This document shows, piece after piece, positions 51,518 through 60,693 of a DNA stretch of 64,000 nucleotides. Origin of the DNA: CAZTHL01 sp964613585 (GTDB lineage: Bacteria > Pseudomonadota > Alphaproteobacteria > DSM-16000 > Inquilinaceae); assembly GCA_964613585.1 (NCBI GenBank), contig CAZTHL010000003.1, positions 1 to 64,000 of the forward strand, written 5' to 3'. The position numbers and the translations under genes were made by a program. Each line of letters begins with the position of its first letter. The first letter of the stretch is position 1. The notes under the pieces were generated by a model. It saw nothing but the letters and a program-made list of their open reading frames with translations. It made no database searches and was not told the origin of the DNA.

Positions 51518-53575
51518 TCATGGCCATGAGGCCGACCCGCCGGGCCGGGCGTAGGGCTCCAGGGCGTCCGCCAGCGCGGCCGGAGCATCCACCGGAGGAA
51601 GGCAGCTCATGCCCGGGCAGACATAGGCCGTCGCCCGGCCGTCGAGAGGCGGCTTGCCGGCGGCGGGGTGTCCCGACGGCAGGATCCGTTCCGGCGGCAC
51701 GATCGCCATCATCCGGCTCGGCAAGCACCGGTTCAGGACCGTCCGCGTCAGCACGCCGGCGGCAGCGTCGTCCGGCGCGGCCCGCACCACCACCGACAAG
51801 GGATTCGCCAGCAGCTCGACATTGTTGAGGAAGGTGGTAAGCGGGAAGAAATTGCGCGTCAGCTCGCCGGAGAAGGCTGTGACGAGGGCGTGCGCGCGGT
51901 CGAGGTGGCCGGCCTCCCCGGTCCAGTGATGCAGCCGGGCCATGACCCCGACGAGCGTGCCGTTGCCGGCCGGCACCGAGGCATCACCGGCGCTCTTGCT
52001 GCGCACGATGAGCGACGGCGTGTCATCCGCCGCCAGGAAATACCCGCCTTCGACCGGGTCCCAGAAATGCCGGTCCAGCACCGCGGCCCAGGCGCGAGCG
52101 TGGTCGAGATAGGCCGGATCGCTGCTCGCTTCGTAGAGGGACAGGGCCGCGCGCATCATGTTGGCATGAGCGTCGAGCGTGCCGGGGTGCTGGGCCTTGC
52201 CGTCCCGCCAGGCCTGGAACAGCCGGCCGTCGGCATCGGTCATCCGCGTCCGGACGAAGGCATAGGCCTCGCGGGCGGCGTCAAGCCAGCCCGGCTCGTC
52301 GAAGACCTGCCCGGCCTCGACCAGGGCCGCAATCATCAGTCCGTTCCAGTCGGCCAGCACCTTGTCGTCCCACCCGGGCCGGACGCGCCCGGCGCGCGCG
52401 TCGAGCAGGATTTGCCGCTGGGCCGCCAGGGTCGCCTCGGTATCGGCGTCGGCCAGCTCTGTTTGCCGCCGGCGGTTGAGGATGACCTTGCCCTCCCAGT
52501 TGCCGCCCGGGCTCACATCATAGAGTTGCTTGAACCGTTCGGTCGCCGGGCCGGGACCAAGATGATGATCGATCTCGGCCTCGCTCCAGACGTAGTAGCG
52601 TCCCTCCTCGCCCTCGCTGTCGGCATCGAGGCTCGAGGCGAAGCCTCCACCCGGCACACGCATCTCGCTCAGGACCCAGCCGATGGTCTCGCGCAGCCGT
52701 GCTTCCAGGAGCGGCGCGCGGGTGGCCTGCCAGACCAGGCTCAGCAGCTCGACGAGCTGGGCGTTGTCATACAGCATCTTCTCGAAATGCGGTGCCAGCC
52801 ACTCGGTGTCGGTCGAGTAGCGGGCAAAGCCGCCGCCAAGGTGATCGTAGATGCCGCCCTGGCACATCCGGGTCAGCGACAGCGTCACGGCCTCCCGGAA
52901 GGCGTCCCGACCGGTCCGCCAGTAGGCGCGCCAGAGCAGGGTCAGGATCGGCACCTGGGGAAACTTCGGCGCCATGCCGATCCCACCCCAGACCGGGTCG
53001 ATCTCGCGGACCAGCCGCTGCGCCACCTGGTCGAGCACGGCGCGGTCGATGTCCCCGCCGCGCCGGTTCTGCGCCAGCCGGTCGAGCCCCTCACGCAGGG
53101 CCTTGCTGTTCTTGTCCACCGTCTCGGGCTGGCTTCGGTAGGTCTCCGCCACCGCGCGCAGCACCTCCGGGAAAGCCGGGCGGCCCAGCTTGCTGGTGGC
53201 GGGAAAATAGGTGCCGCCCCAGAACGGCTCGCCGGAGGGCCGCAGGAACATGGTCAGTGGCCAGCCGCCTTGCTGGCCAAGCATGGCCAGGGCGGACTGA
53301 TAGATGGTGTCGAGATCGGGCCGCTCCTCGCGATCCACCTTGATGTTGACGAAAAGCTCGTTCATCAGGGCGGCGATGCCGTCGTCCTCGAAGCTCTCAT
53401 GGGCCATGACATGACACCAGTGGCAGGCGGCGTAGCCGACCGAGAGCAGGATCGGCTTGTCCTCGGCGCGGGCCCGTTCGAGCGCCTCCGGGCCCCAGGG
53501 CATCCAGTCGACCGGGTTGTCGGCGTGCTGCAGCAGGTAGGGGCTGGTCTCTTCAGCCAGGCGGTTGCGCGGCAT
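51518..53575 (-). CDS. Thioredoxin-domain protein, DUF255/YyaL family
   Basis: A 685-residue protein with an N-terminal thioredoxin-like domain (SPYLLQHADNPVDWMPWG, then ACHWCHVMAHESFED with the CHWC pair near residues 51-54) and a large alpha/alpha-toroid domain related to N-acylglucosamine 2-epimerases (ALLSLYEASSD region). Its role is unknown; the human homologue is SPATA20. Length and motif order are normal. The opposite strand has a long but spurious frame. Confidence 0.93.
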   Translation of the reverse strand: MPRNRLAEETSPYLLQHADNPVDWMPWGPEALERARAEDKPILLSVGYAACHWCHVMAHESFEDDGIAALMNELFVNIKVDREERPDLDTIYQSALAMLGQQGGWPLTMFLRPSGEPFWGGTYFPATSKLGRPAFPEVLRAVAETYRSQPETVDKNSKALREGLDRLAQNRRGGDIDRAVLDQVAQRLVREIDPVWGGIGMAPKFPQVPILTLLWRAYWRTGRDAFREAVTLSLTRMCQGGIYDHLGGGFARYSTDTEWLAPHFEKMLYDNAQLVELLSLVWQATRAPLLEARLRETIGWVLSEMRVPGGGFASSLDADSEGEEGRYYVWSEAEIDHHLGPGPATERFKQLYDVSPGGNWEGKVILNRRRQTELADADTEATLAAQRQILLDARAGRVRPGWDDKVLADWNGLMIAALVEAGQVFDEPGWLDAAREAYAFVRTRMTDADGRLFQAWRDGKAQHPGTLDAHANMMRAALSLYEASSDPAYLDHARAWAAVLDRHFWDPVEGGYFLAADDTPSLIVRSKSAGDASVPAGNGTLVGVMARLHHWTGEAGHLDRAHALVTAFSGELTRNFFPLTTFLNNVELLANPLSVVVRAAPDDAAAGVLTRTVLNRCLPSRMMAIVPPERILPSGHPAAGKPPLDGRATAYVCPGMSCLPPVDAPAALADALEPYARPGGSASWP

Positions 53576-53696
53576 GACGTGTCCTTGCGGTCGGCGTCCC
53601 GGTTTGCAGGGTCGGATTTGCTCGGCCTTGCGGTGCGGCTATAGTCGACGCGGCGGGAAAGCGGGCTCAACCCTAAAGATTTTGAGGGCATGGCCG

Positions 53697-53957
53697 ATGA
53701 AGATCACGATGAACATCGACTGCACGCCCGAGGAGGCGCGCACCTTTCTCGGCCTGCCGGACGTCAAGCCGATGCAGGACCAGCTGATGCGGGAGGTGCA
53801 GGAGCGCATGAGCGCCAACCTCTCGTCCATGGATCCGGACACGATGCTCAAGACATGGCTGCCGGCCGGGTTCCAGAACTGGGAGCAATTGCAGCGCCTG
53901 TTCTGGGCTCAGATGACGGGCAAGGCCGGCCGCGGGGGAGGATCCGACGAGGGCTAG
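53697..53957 (+). CDS. DUF6489-type small alphaproteobacterial protein
   Basis: An 86-residue protein (MKITMNIDCTPEEAR start) with the segment LGLPDVKPMQDQLMREVQERM and a Trp-containing helix (NWEQLQRLFWAQM). Homologues of this size are common next to mnmE in alphaproteobacteria; I believe the family is DUF6489, function unknown. It ends four bases before the mnmE start, suggesting co-transcription. ATG 53697 gives the family N-terminus. Confidence 0.8.
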   Translation: MKITMNIDCTPEEARTFLGLPDVKPMQDQLMREVQERMSANLSSMDPDTMLKTWLPAGFQNWEQLQRLFWAQMTGKAGRGGGSDEG

Positions 53958-53961
53958 CCGC

Positions 53962-55302
53962 ATGGCGGCGGCAGACACCATCTTCGCGGCGGGCACCGCC
54001 ATCGGCCGAGCCGGCATCACGGTGATCCGGCTGTCCGGGCCGCAGGCCGGTCCCGCCGTGACCGCCTTGACCGGCAGGCCCCCGCCACCGCCGCGGCGTG
54101 CAGTCCTGACCCGGATCCACGATCCGCGTGACGGGGCACCCCTGGACACCGGCCTCGTGCTGTGGTTTCCGGCGCCCCGCAGCGTCACCGGCGAGGATGT
54201 GGCGGAGCTGCACGTTCACGGCGGCCGGGCGGTGTTCCGGGCCATGGCGGCGGCCCTTGCCTCGCGGCCCGGCGTGCGGCCGGCCGAGGCGGGCGAGTTC
54301 ACCCGGCGCGCCTTCGCCAACGGCAAGCTCGACCTCACCCAGGCGGAGGCGATCGCCGATCTCGTCGCGGCGGAGACCGAGGCCCAGCGCCGGCAGGCCT
54401 TGCGCCAGCAGGATGGAGCGCTGCATCGCCTGTATGAAGGCTGGCGGGGTCGGCTGCTTCGCGCCCTCGCGCATCTGGAGGCCGACCTTGATTTTCCGGA
54501 CGAGGATCTGCCGTCGGCGCTGGCGGATCGGACGCGGCCCGGGCTGATGGAGCTGCGGGAGGAGATCATCCGGCATCTGTCGGATGACCGGCGGGGTGAG
54601 CGGGTGCGTGACGGGATCGAGATCGCCATCCTGGGCGCGCCCAATGTCGGCAAGTCGAGCCTGCTCAATCGTCTGGTGCGGCGAGAGGCGGCCATCGTCT
54701 CGGCCCAGGCCGGCACGACGCGGGACGTGGTCGAGGTCCAGCTCGACCTTGGCGGCTATCCGGTGGTGCTCGCCGACACGGCCGGGCTGCGGGCAGCGAC
54801 GGATGCGCTCGAGGACGAAGGGATACGGCGAGCGTGGCAACGGGCCGAGCGGGCGGACCTGCGCCTTGTCATGGTGGAAGCCGGAGACGACACGGCCGAA
54901 GGGGCGCTGGGTGATCTGGCCGGGCCCGACAGCCTGCTGGTGGTGAACAAGATCGACCGCGCCGGCGGAACCGGCCGGGCTGCCGCGGCGCCCGGCTTTG
55001 CCGGCGTGGCTGCCGTGTCGGCCCTGACCGGCGCGGGCATCGAGGATCTGCTTCGTCGCCTGGAGGCGTGGGTCGGGGATCGGTTTGGCGCAAGCGGAGC
55101 GGCGGTGCCGACCCGGGCCCGGCACCGGGCCGCGCTCGAGGAGTGCGCGAGAGCGCTCGAGCGGGCGTTCGGCGAGGAGGTGCCGGAGCTGGCGGCGGAG
55201 GAGGTCCGGCTGGCGGTGGGCGCCCTCGGGCGGATCACGGGCCGCGTCGACGTGGAGGAACTCCTCGAGGTCGTCTTCCGGGATTTCTGCATTGGCAAAT
55301 GA
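53962..55302 (+). CDS. mnmE: tRNA modification GTPase MnmE
   Basis: A 446-residue enzyme that, with MnmG, installs the 5-carboxymethylaminomethyl group on U34 of tRNA. It has the folate-binding N-domain (DTIFAAGTAIGRAGITVIRLSG, anchor; TGEDVAELHVHGG), a helical domain and an inserted G domain: GAPNVGKSSLLN (about 226-237), DTAGLR, NKID. The C-terminal FCIGK contains the essential Cys of the family. ATG 53962 suits homologues. Confidence 0.97.
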   Translation: MAAADTIFAAGTAIGRAGITVIRLSGPQAGPAVTALTGRPPPPPRRAVLTRIHDPRDGAPLDTGLVLWFPAPRSVTGEDVAELHVHGGRAVFRAMAAALASRPGVRPAEAGEFTRRAFANGKLDLTQAEAIADLVAAETEAQRRQALRQQDGALHRLYEGWRGRLLRALAHLEADLDFPDEDLPSALADRTRPGLMELREEIIRHLSDDRRGERVRDGIEIAILGAPNVGKSSLLNRLVRREAAIVSAQAGTTRDVVEVQLDLGGYPVVLADTAGLRAATDALEDEGIRRAWQRAERADLRLVMVEAGDDTAEGALGDLAGPDSLLVVNKIDRAGGTGRAAAAPGFAGVAAVSALTGAGIEDLLRRLEAWVGDRFGASGAAVPTRARHRAALEECARALERAFGEEVPELAAEEVRLAVGALGRITGRVDVEELLEVVFRDFCIGK

Positions 55303-55308
55303 CCGCGA

Positions 55309-55324
55309 TGTTTCACGTGAAACA
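55309..55324. promoter_or_regulatory. parS centromere site 1
   Basis: TGTTTCACGTGAAACA, an exact 16-bp match to the consensus ParB-binding palindrome. It is in the mnmE-mnmG gap, seven bases after the mnmE stop and eight bases before the -35 hexamer of the mnmG promoter. Confidence 0.97.
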
Positions 55325-55332
55325 CGGGCGTT

Positions 55333-55361
55333 TTGACCCGGTCGGCGGGCCCGCCTATAGT
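55333..55361 (+). promoter_or_regulatory. Predicted sigma-70 promoter of mnmG
   Basis: TTGACC (55333-55338), a 17-bp spacer and TATAGT (55356-55361) match the consensus at five of six positions each. The expected transcription start, about 55368, is only a base or two before the mnmG ATG at 55370, so the message would be leaderless or nearly so. Confidence 0.7.
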
Positions 55362-55369
55362 CAGCCGCC

Positions 55370-57247
55370 ATGAACAGGTGCGATGTCATCGTGGTCGGCG
55401 GCGGGCATGCCGGGTGCGAGGCGGCGGCCGCCGCGGCGCGTCTGGGCGCGCGGACCGTGCTTGTCACCCATCGCCTCGACACGATCGGTGAAATGTCCTG
55501 CAACCCGGCCATCGGCGGTCTCGGCAAGGGTCACCTTGTGCGCGAGATCGATGCGCTCGACGGGGTGATGGCCCGGGCGATCGATCGGGCCGGCATCCAG
55601 TTCCGGATGCTGAACCGCAGCAAGGGACCGGCGGTGCGCGGTCCGCGCGCCCAGGCGGACCGAAGGCTGTACCGCCGCGCCATGGCCGGATTGCTCCGGG
55701 AGCATCCTGGTCTCGTGCTGCGCGCCGCGGCGGCGGAGGATCTGCTGGTCGATCCCTCGGGCCGGGTGTGCGGACTGATTCTGAGCGACGGCAGCACGCT
55801 GCGGGCGGCGGCGGTGGTGCTGACCACCGGCACCTTCCTGCGCGGCGTCATCCATGTCGGTGACATGACCACGCCGGCCGGGCGCGTCGGCGAGGCGCCG
55901 GCCGTGCGGCTCGCGGAGACTCTGTATGGCGCCGGCTTTCGCATGGGACGTCTCAAAACCGGCACGCCGCCGCGACTCGATGGCCGCACCATCGACTATG
56001 CCGGCCTGGAGGTGCAGCCGGGCGACGATCCGCCGGAGCCCTTCTCGACCATGACCGAGCGCATCGAGACGCCCCAGGTGGCCTGCCATATCACCCACAC
56101 GACCCCGGCCGTGCATGAGGCGATCCGTGCCGACCTGCATCGGGCGCCGCTCTACAGCGGGCGGATCGACAGCGTCGGTCCGCGCTATTGCCCGTCGATC
56201 GAGGACAAGGTGGTGCGCTTCGCCGACAGGGAGCGGCATCAGATCTTCCTGGAGCCGGAAGGCCTCGACGACCATACCGTCTATCCCAACGGCATCTCGA
56301 CCTCCCTGCCCGTCGAGACCCAGGCGGCCATTCTGAAGGGCATCCCCGGGCTCGCGAAGGCGGCAATGCTGCGGCCGGGCTACGCCATCGAGTATGACTA
56401 CATCGACCCGAGGGAGCTGACTCCGACCCTGGAGACCCGCCGTCGGCCGGGGCTGTTCCTGGCCGGCCAGATCAACGGCACGACCGGCTATGAGGAGGCG
56501 GCGGCACAAGGGATTATGGCCGGCATCAACGCGGCGCTGCGGGCCGGCGGCGCCCGGGGCGAGGGCTTCGTGCTCGATCGGGCCGACGCCTATATCGGCG
56601 TGCTCATCGACGATCTGATCAGCCGCGGCGTGTCGGAACCCTATCGCATGTTCACCTCACGCGCCGAATACCGGCTGCGTCTGCGGGCGGACAACGCGGA
56701 GGCGCGGCTGACGCCTCTGGGCATCGCGGTGGGCTGTGTCGGCGGCGAGCGAAGCCGGCAGGCGGCGGCGCGACAGGAAGCGCTGGAACGGGCGCGAGCG
56801 CTGCTCAAGGCGCGGAGCGTCACACCGGACGAGGCGCGGCGGGTCGGCATCCCGGTCAATCGCGATGGGGTCCGGCGCAGCGCCGTGGATCTTCTGCGCC
56901 ATCCGGGGGTCGATCTCGGCCGCTTGGCGGCGATCTGGCCGGATCTCGCCGAGCTGACGCCGTGGGTCGCGGAGTCGCTGATGATCGAGGCCCGGTATTC
57001 AGGCTATCTGGAGCGCCAGGAGGCCGAGATCCGCGCCTTCCGCAAGGAGGAAGGGCTGCGGCTGCCGGTGGACCTGGACTATGCTGCCGTTGACGGCCTG
57101 TCGACGGAGGCGCGGCACATCCTTGAGGCGGCGCGCCCGGCGTCGCTGGGGGCCGCCGGCCGACTGTCCGGCATGACGCCGGCGGCGCTCGTCACCCTGC
57201 TTCGGCATGTGCGCCGCCGTGATGAGGCCGGCCGGCTCAGCGCGTGA
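55370..57247 (+). CDS. mnmG: tRNA uridine-5-carboxymethylaminomethyl modification enzyme MnmG
   Basis: A 625-residue FAD- and NADH-binding partner of MnmE. The dinucleotide fold is VIVVGGGHAGCEAAAAAARLG, and SCNPAIGGLGKGHLVREIDALDG (anchors), GRLKTGTPPRL and YCPSIEDKVVRF with the family Cys are present. GQINGTTGYEEAAAQG is another signature. The C-terminal helical domain binds MnmE and tRNA. GTGA at the end overlaps rsmG. No obvious ribosome binding site precedes the ATG, in line with the predicted leaderless transcript. Confidence 0.97.
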   Translation: MNRCDVIVVGGGHAGCEAAAAAARLGARTVLVTHRLDTIGEMSCNPAIGGLGKGHLVREIDALDGVMARAIDRAGIQFRMLNRSKGPAVRGPRAQADRRLYRRAMAGLLREHPGLVLRAAAAEDLLVDPSGRVCGLILSDGSTLRAAAVVLTTGTFLRGVIHVGDMTTPAGRVGEAPAVRLAETLYGAGFRMGRLKTGTPPRLDGRTIDYAGLEVQPGDDPPEPFSTMTERIETPQVACHITHTTPAVHEAIRADLHRAPLYSGRIDSVGPRYCPSIEDKVVRFADRERHQIFLEPEGLDDHTVYPNGISTSLPVETQAAILKGIPGLAKAAMLRPGYAIEYDYIDPRELTPTLETRRRPGLFLAGQINGTTGYEEAAAQGIMAGINAALRAGGARGEGFVLDRADAYIGVLIDDLISRGVSEPYRMFTSRAEYRLRLRADNAEARLTPLGIAVGCVGGERSRQAAARQEALERARALLKARSVTPDEARRVGIPVNRDGVRRSAVDLLRHPGVDLGRLAAIWPDLAELTPWVAESLMIEARYSGYLERQEAEIRAFRKEEGLRLPVDLDYAAVDGLSTEARHILEAARPASLGAAGRLSGMTPAALVTLLRHVRRRDEAGRLSA

Positions 57248-57891
57248 GCTCGGGGCCGGATGTCCGCGCGACCGTGGATGCAGCCGCGTTCGCAAAGCAG
57301 CTCGGCTTGGCGCCGGAGGTCGCGGCCCGTCTCGAAGCCTACGCCGAGGCGCTCCGCTCCTGGCAGCGCCGGATCAATCTCGTCGGGTCCAGCACGATTG
57401 GTGACCTGTGGCAGCGTCATATGCTCGATTCGGCCCAACTCGTGCCGCTGCTGCCGGTGAGCGCGCAGCGGCTGGTGGATCTCGGCAGCGGCGCCGGTTT
57501 CCCAGGGCTGGTCCTGGCGATCCTCGGGGTTCCCGAAGTGCATCTGGTCGAATCGGATGCCCGCAAGGCCGCCTTCCTGGCCCATGTTTCACGTGAAACA
57601 CGGACGCCGATTCGCCTGCACGTCCAACGCATCGAGACGGTGCCGCCGTTCGCGGCGGATGTCGTGACCGCCCGGGCGCTCGCCCCTCTGCCCCGGCTGA
57701 TCCCGTGGGCCCGCCGCTTCTCGGGCCCCGATACCGTCTGGCTCTTTCCAAAGGGACAAGATGTGGACCGGGAATTGACCGAGGCCACCAAAACTACGAG
57801 ACTGCAGATCGACCGCATCCCCAGCCAAAGCGACCCGCGGGGACGCGTCCTGCGCATCCGGGAAATCACGCCGTGGCCGACGCCGCCCTAG
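57244..57891 (+). CDS. rsmG: 16S rRNA (guanine-527-N7)-methyltransferase
   Basis: A 215-residue enzyme methylating G527 of 16S rRNA; loss gives low-level streptomycin resistance. WQRRINLVGSSTIGDLWQRHMLDSAQL (anchors) and LVDLGSGAGFPGLVLAI are the family and SAM-binding motifs. The GTG at 57244 overlaps mnmG by four bases. Codons for His114 to Thr119 (HVSRET) encode a full parS site, so this protein segment is fixed in part by a DNA function. Confidence 0.96.
   Translation: MSSGPDVRATVDAAAFAKQLGLAPEVAARLEAYAEALRSWQRRINLVGSSTIGDLWQRHMLDSAQLVPLLPVSAQRLVDLGSGAGFPGLVLAILGVPEVHLVESDARKAAFLAHVSRETRTPIRLHVQRIETVPPFAADVVTARALAPLPRLIPWARRFSGPDTVWLFPKGQDVDRELTEATKTTRLQIDRIPSQSDPRGRVLRIREITPWPTPP
57585..57600. 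promoter_or_regulatory. parS centromere site 2, inside rsmG
   Basis: A second exact TGTTTCACGTGAAACA, located within the rsmG reading frame (HVSRET), about 270 bp upstream of parA. It is 2.28 kb from site 1, on the same side of parAB. Confidence 0.97.
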
Positions 57892-58703
57892 CCCATCGCG
57901 AGGAAGCCGTGACCCCGCCGGTCGCCGCCGCCAGGATCATCGCCATCGCCAACCAGAAGGGCGGTGTCGGCAAGACGACCACCGCGATCAATCTCGGCAC
58001 GGCGCTCGCCGCCGTCGACAAGGCCGTGCTGGTCCTCGACCTGGATCCGCAGGGCAACGCCAGCACCGGTCTGGGGCTGACGCGGGCGCGCCGGGGCCGC
58101 GGCTCCTATCCCCTCCTGTTCGGCGAGCTCGGCCTCGAGGAGGTGGTCACGGCAAGCGGCATTCCGAACCTGTCGATCGTGCCGTCCTCCGTCGACCTCT
58201 CGGGCGCCGAGGTCGAGCTGGTCTCGGCCATTGGACGCGAGTTCAGGCTGCGGGAGGCGCTGCGACCAGCGACCGCCGGTTTCGACTTCATCCTGATCGA
58301 TTGTCCCCCCGCGCTCGGTCTGCTGACCCTCAACGCCATGGTCGCGGCCGACGCGGTGCTGGTGCCGCTGCAATGCGAGTTCTATGCTCTGGAGGGACTA
58401 AGCCAGCTGATGCGGACCATCGAGCGGGTCCGCAAATCCCTGAACCCGCAACTGGAGATCCAGGGGCTGGTGCTGACGATGTTCGATAAGCGGAACAATC
58501 TCTCCGAGCTTGTGGCGAAGGACGTCCGCGACCATTTCGGCGACCGCGTCTTTACCACGGTCATTCCGCGAAATGTACGGGTGTCCGAGGCGCCGTCCCA
58601 TGGCAAGCCGGCGCTGCTCTACGACGTCTCCTGCGCCGGCTCCCAGGCCTACATCAAGCTGGCGGGCGAGATGCTGAAGCGGGAACGGAGCCTGCCGGCC
58701 TGA
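57873..58703 (+). CDS. parA: Chromosome partitioning ATPase ParA
   Basis: A 276-residue deviant Walker ATPase that binds DNA and moves ParB-parS complexes. Deviant Walker A is KGGVGKTT (29-36), followed by NLGTALAAVDKAVLVLDLDPQGNASTGLG (anchors; Walker A-prime Asp). FDFILIDCPPALGLLTLNA is Walker B. The start is GTG 57873 or GTG 57909; both overlap or follow rsmG closely. The stop overlaps the parB start by one base (TGATG). Confidence 0.97.
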   Translation: MADAALAHREEAVTPPVAAARIIAIANQKGGVGKTTTAINLGTALAAVDKAVLVLDLDPQGNASTGLGLTRARRGRGSYPLLFGELGLEEVVTASGIPNLSIVPSSVDLSGAEVELVSAIGREFRLREALRPATAGFDFILIDCPPALGLLTLNAMVAADAVLVPLQCEFYALEGLSQLMRTIERVRKSLNPQLEIQGLVLTMFDKRNNLSELVAKDVRDHFGDRVFTTVIPRNVRVSEAPSHGKPALLYDVSCAGSQAYIKLAGEMLKRERSLPA

Positions 58704-59653
58704 TGGCGGACGAAACGGCGCGGCGTCGGGCGGCTCTGGGGCGCGGCCTCGACGCCCTCTTCGGGGACGACGAGGTGGCGCCCGCCGAGGACAGCGCCGG
58801 TGTCCCGCAGCGCTTGCCGGTCGAGTTCCTGACGCCGAACCCGCGTCAGCCGCGGCGCCGCTTCGACGAGGAGGAGCTGGCCAGCCTGGCCGCCTCGGTG
58901 CGTGAGCAAGGCATTCTCCAGCCGATTATGGTCCGGCCCACGGCAGGCCAGGCCAATCGTTTCGAGATCATCGCCGGGGAGCGGCGCTGGCGCGCCGCCC
59001 AGCTGGCCCAGCTGCACGACGTTCCGGTGGTGGTCCGCGAGCTGGCGGACGATGACGCGCTGCAGATCGCCGTCATCGAGAACGTCCAGCGCCAGGACCT
59101 GACCCCGCTGGAGGAAGCCAGCGGCTATCGTCAGCTCATTCGCGAGTTCGGCCATACCCAGGACGACCTGTCGCGGGTGGTGGGAAAGAGCCGCAGCCAC
59201 ATCGCCAACACCCTGCGCCTGCTCGACCTTCCGGAACCGGTTCAGGCGCTGCTCGACGAGGGCCGGCTGACGGCCGGCCACGCCCGCGCCCTACTGACCT
59301 GCCCCGATCCCGCGGCGGCCGCCCGCGAGGTGGTCGAGAAGGGCCTGACCGTGCGTCAGGCCGAGGCGCTGGCGCGGCGCACGGCCGAGCCGGAGCCGCC
59401 CGCGGCCGGCACGGGGCCGACGGAGGCGCCGGCCGGACCGGCCCGCGCTCCCAGACGGCGGTCCCGGGATCGCCGCGGCAAGGACCCCGATATTCGGGCC
59501 TTGGAGGAGGACATGACCGGCCTCCTCGGGCTGCAGGTGACCATCGACCCGCAGAACGACCAGAGCGGCGCGGTCACGATCGAGTACAAGACGCTCGAGC
59601 AGCTTGATGACGTGCTGCGCCGGCTCAGCCAGGGCAACGCCGCGCCGTCCTGA
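58703..59653 (+). CDS. parB: Chromosome partitioning protein ParB
   Basis: A 316-residue CTP-dependent DNA clamp loading at parS. The N-terminal RRAALGRGLDALFGDDE is the ParA-interacting peptide. The CTP-binding motif GERRWRA is at 92-98, then ENVQRQDLTPLEEA, the helix-turn-helix (DLSRVVGKSRSHIANTLRLL) and a C-terminal dimer domain after a Pro/Ala-rich linker (about 230-260). All motifs are intact. Its targets are presumably the two parS sites upstream. Confidence 0.98.
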   Translation: MADETARRRAALGRGLDALFGDDEVAPAEDSAGVPQRLPVEFLTPNPRQPRRRFDEEELASLAASVREQGILQPIMVRPTAGQANRFEIIAGERRWRAAQLAQLHDVPVVVRELADDDALQIAVIENVQRQDLTPLEEASGYRQLIREFGHTQDDLSRVVGKSRSHIANTLRLLDLPEPVQALLDEGRLTAGHARALLTCPDPAAAAREVVEKGLTVRQAEALARRTAEPEPPAAGTGPTEAPAGPARAPRRRSRDRRGKDPDIRALEEDMTGLLGLQVTIDPQNDQSGAVTIEYKTLEQLDDVLRRLSQGNAAPS

Positions 59654-59679
59654 GCGGTCAGCAGCCGGGTCGGCGCGGC

Positions 59680-60693
59680 TCAGCGTCGGACCAGGGAGGC
59701 GATCTGCATCAGCGTGCGGCCACAGATCAGTTCCGCCGGCGCGCCGGTCTGCTTGCAGGCGATCTCGGCCTCCAGCAGCCGGCCCAGCGCTTGCCCAAGG
59801 GTGTCCACCCGCCACCGGCCGAGCTGCCGGCGGAAGCGCGGCTCAACCTTGAAGAACAGGCGCATCCCGGCCATGGCCTGCTCGACCGAGGCGCCGGCGG
59901 CGATCCGCCCGGCGGCTCGGTGCAGCCGGTCGAAATAGCGCTGCACCGCGCGCAGCATGGCGACCGGCGAGACCCCTTCCGCCGTCAGGCGCGCCAAGCC
60001 CCGGTCGAGCCCGGCCAGATCGCCATCGGCGACCGACAGCGCCAGCTCGTCCAGGGTCTGCTCGGCCGAATCGCCGATGCAGGCGCGGGCATCGTCCACG
60101 GTCACCCGCCCTGAGCCGCCCATGTACGCGATCAGCTTCTCGACCTCGCGCCGGGCCACCTGCCGGTCGCCCAGCAGCCGCTGCACGAGATACTGCTCGG
60201 CGTCGCCATCCAGGCTCAGCCCGGCGGTCCCGAGGTCGGCCGCGAGTCGCTGACCCATCGCGGCCGCGTCCGCTTCATAGCATGGCAGCGTCACGGCGTT
60301 CGCGGCGCTCTCGCACAGCCGGCGCAGCGGCGATCGCGGGGTGAGCTCGCCCGCCTCGACGATGGTGAGGGCTTCCGCCCGCGGGTGCTCCAGGACGGCC
60401 TTGACGGCGGCCGCCAGACCGTCCGCGGCGTCGCGCAGCAGCACCGCGCGTCGGCCTCCGGTCAAGGCCTGCGCGGCCGCCTCGTCGATCAGCGTTCCCG
60501 GCTCCCGGGCCACCGCCGGGGCCGACAGCTTGGCGACCCGGAAGGGATCGTCCCGGCTGCCGGTCACCGCCTCGACCAGCGCGCTGCACCGCTCGCGGAC
60601 CAGGCCCTGATCGGGGCCGTAGACGAGCGCCACCGATACCTGCGGATCGGGAGACCGGAGGAAGCCGTCAACGCGCCCGGCGGGAAGCTTCAT
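59680..60693 (-). CDS. holA: DNA polymerase III delta subunit
   Basis: A 337-residue clamp-loader subunit. The N-terminal AAA-like domain has SVALVYGPDQGLVRERCSALVE (anchor), and the central GRRAVLLRDAADGL and C-terminal helical region (VSPVAMLRAVQRYFDRLHRA) are typical of HolA. Delta lacks a functional P-loop, and the GPDQG segment here is such a degenerate loop. It is convergent with parB and overlaps the end of lptE by four bases. Confidence 0.93.
   Translation of the reverse strand: MKLPAGRVDGFLRSPDPQVSVALVYGPDQGLVRERCSALVEAVTGSRDDPFRVAKLSAPAVAREPGTLIDEAAAQALTGGRRAVLLRDAADGLAAAVKAVLEHPRAEALTIVEAGELTPRSPLRRLCESAANAVTLPCYEADAAAMGQRLAADLGTAGLSLDGDAEQYLVQRLLGDRQVARREVEKLIAYMGGSGRVTVDDARACIGDSAEQTLDELALSVADGDLAGLDRGLARLTAEGVSPVAMLRAVQRYFDRLHRAAGRIAAGASVEQAMAGMRLFFKVEPRFRRQLGRWRVDTLGQALGRLLEAEIACKQTGAPAELICGRTLMQIASLVRR

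Noticed and set aside
51668..53644. 658-codon plus-strand frame opposite the DUF255 gene
   Set aside because: Shadow of a well-supported gene on the minus strand, without a ribosome binding site or family resemblance.
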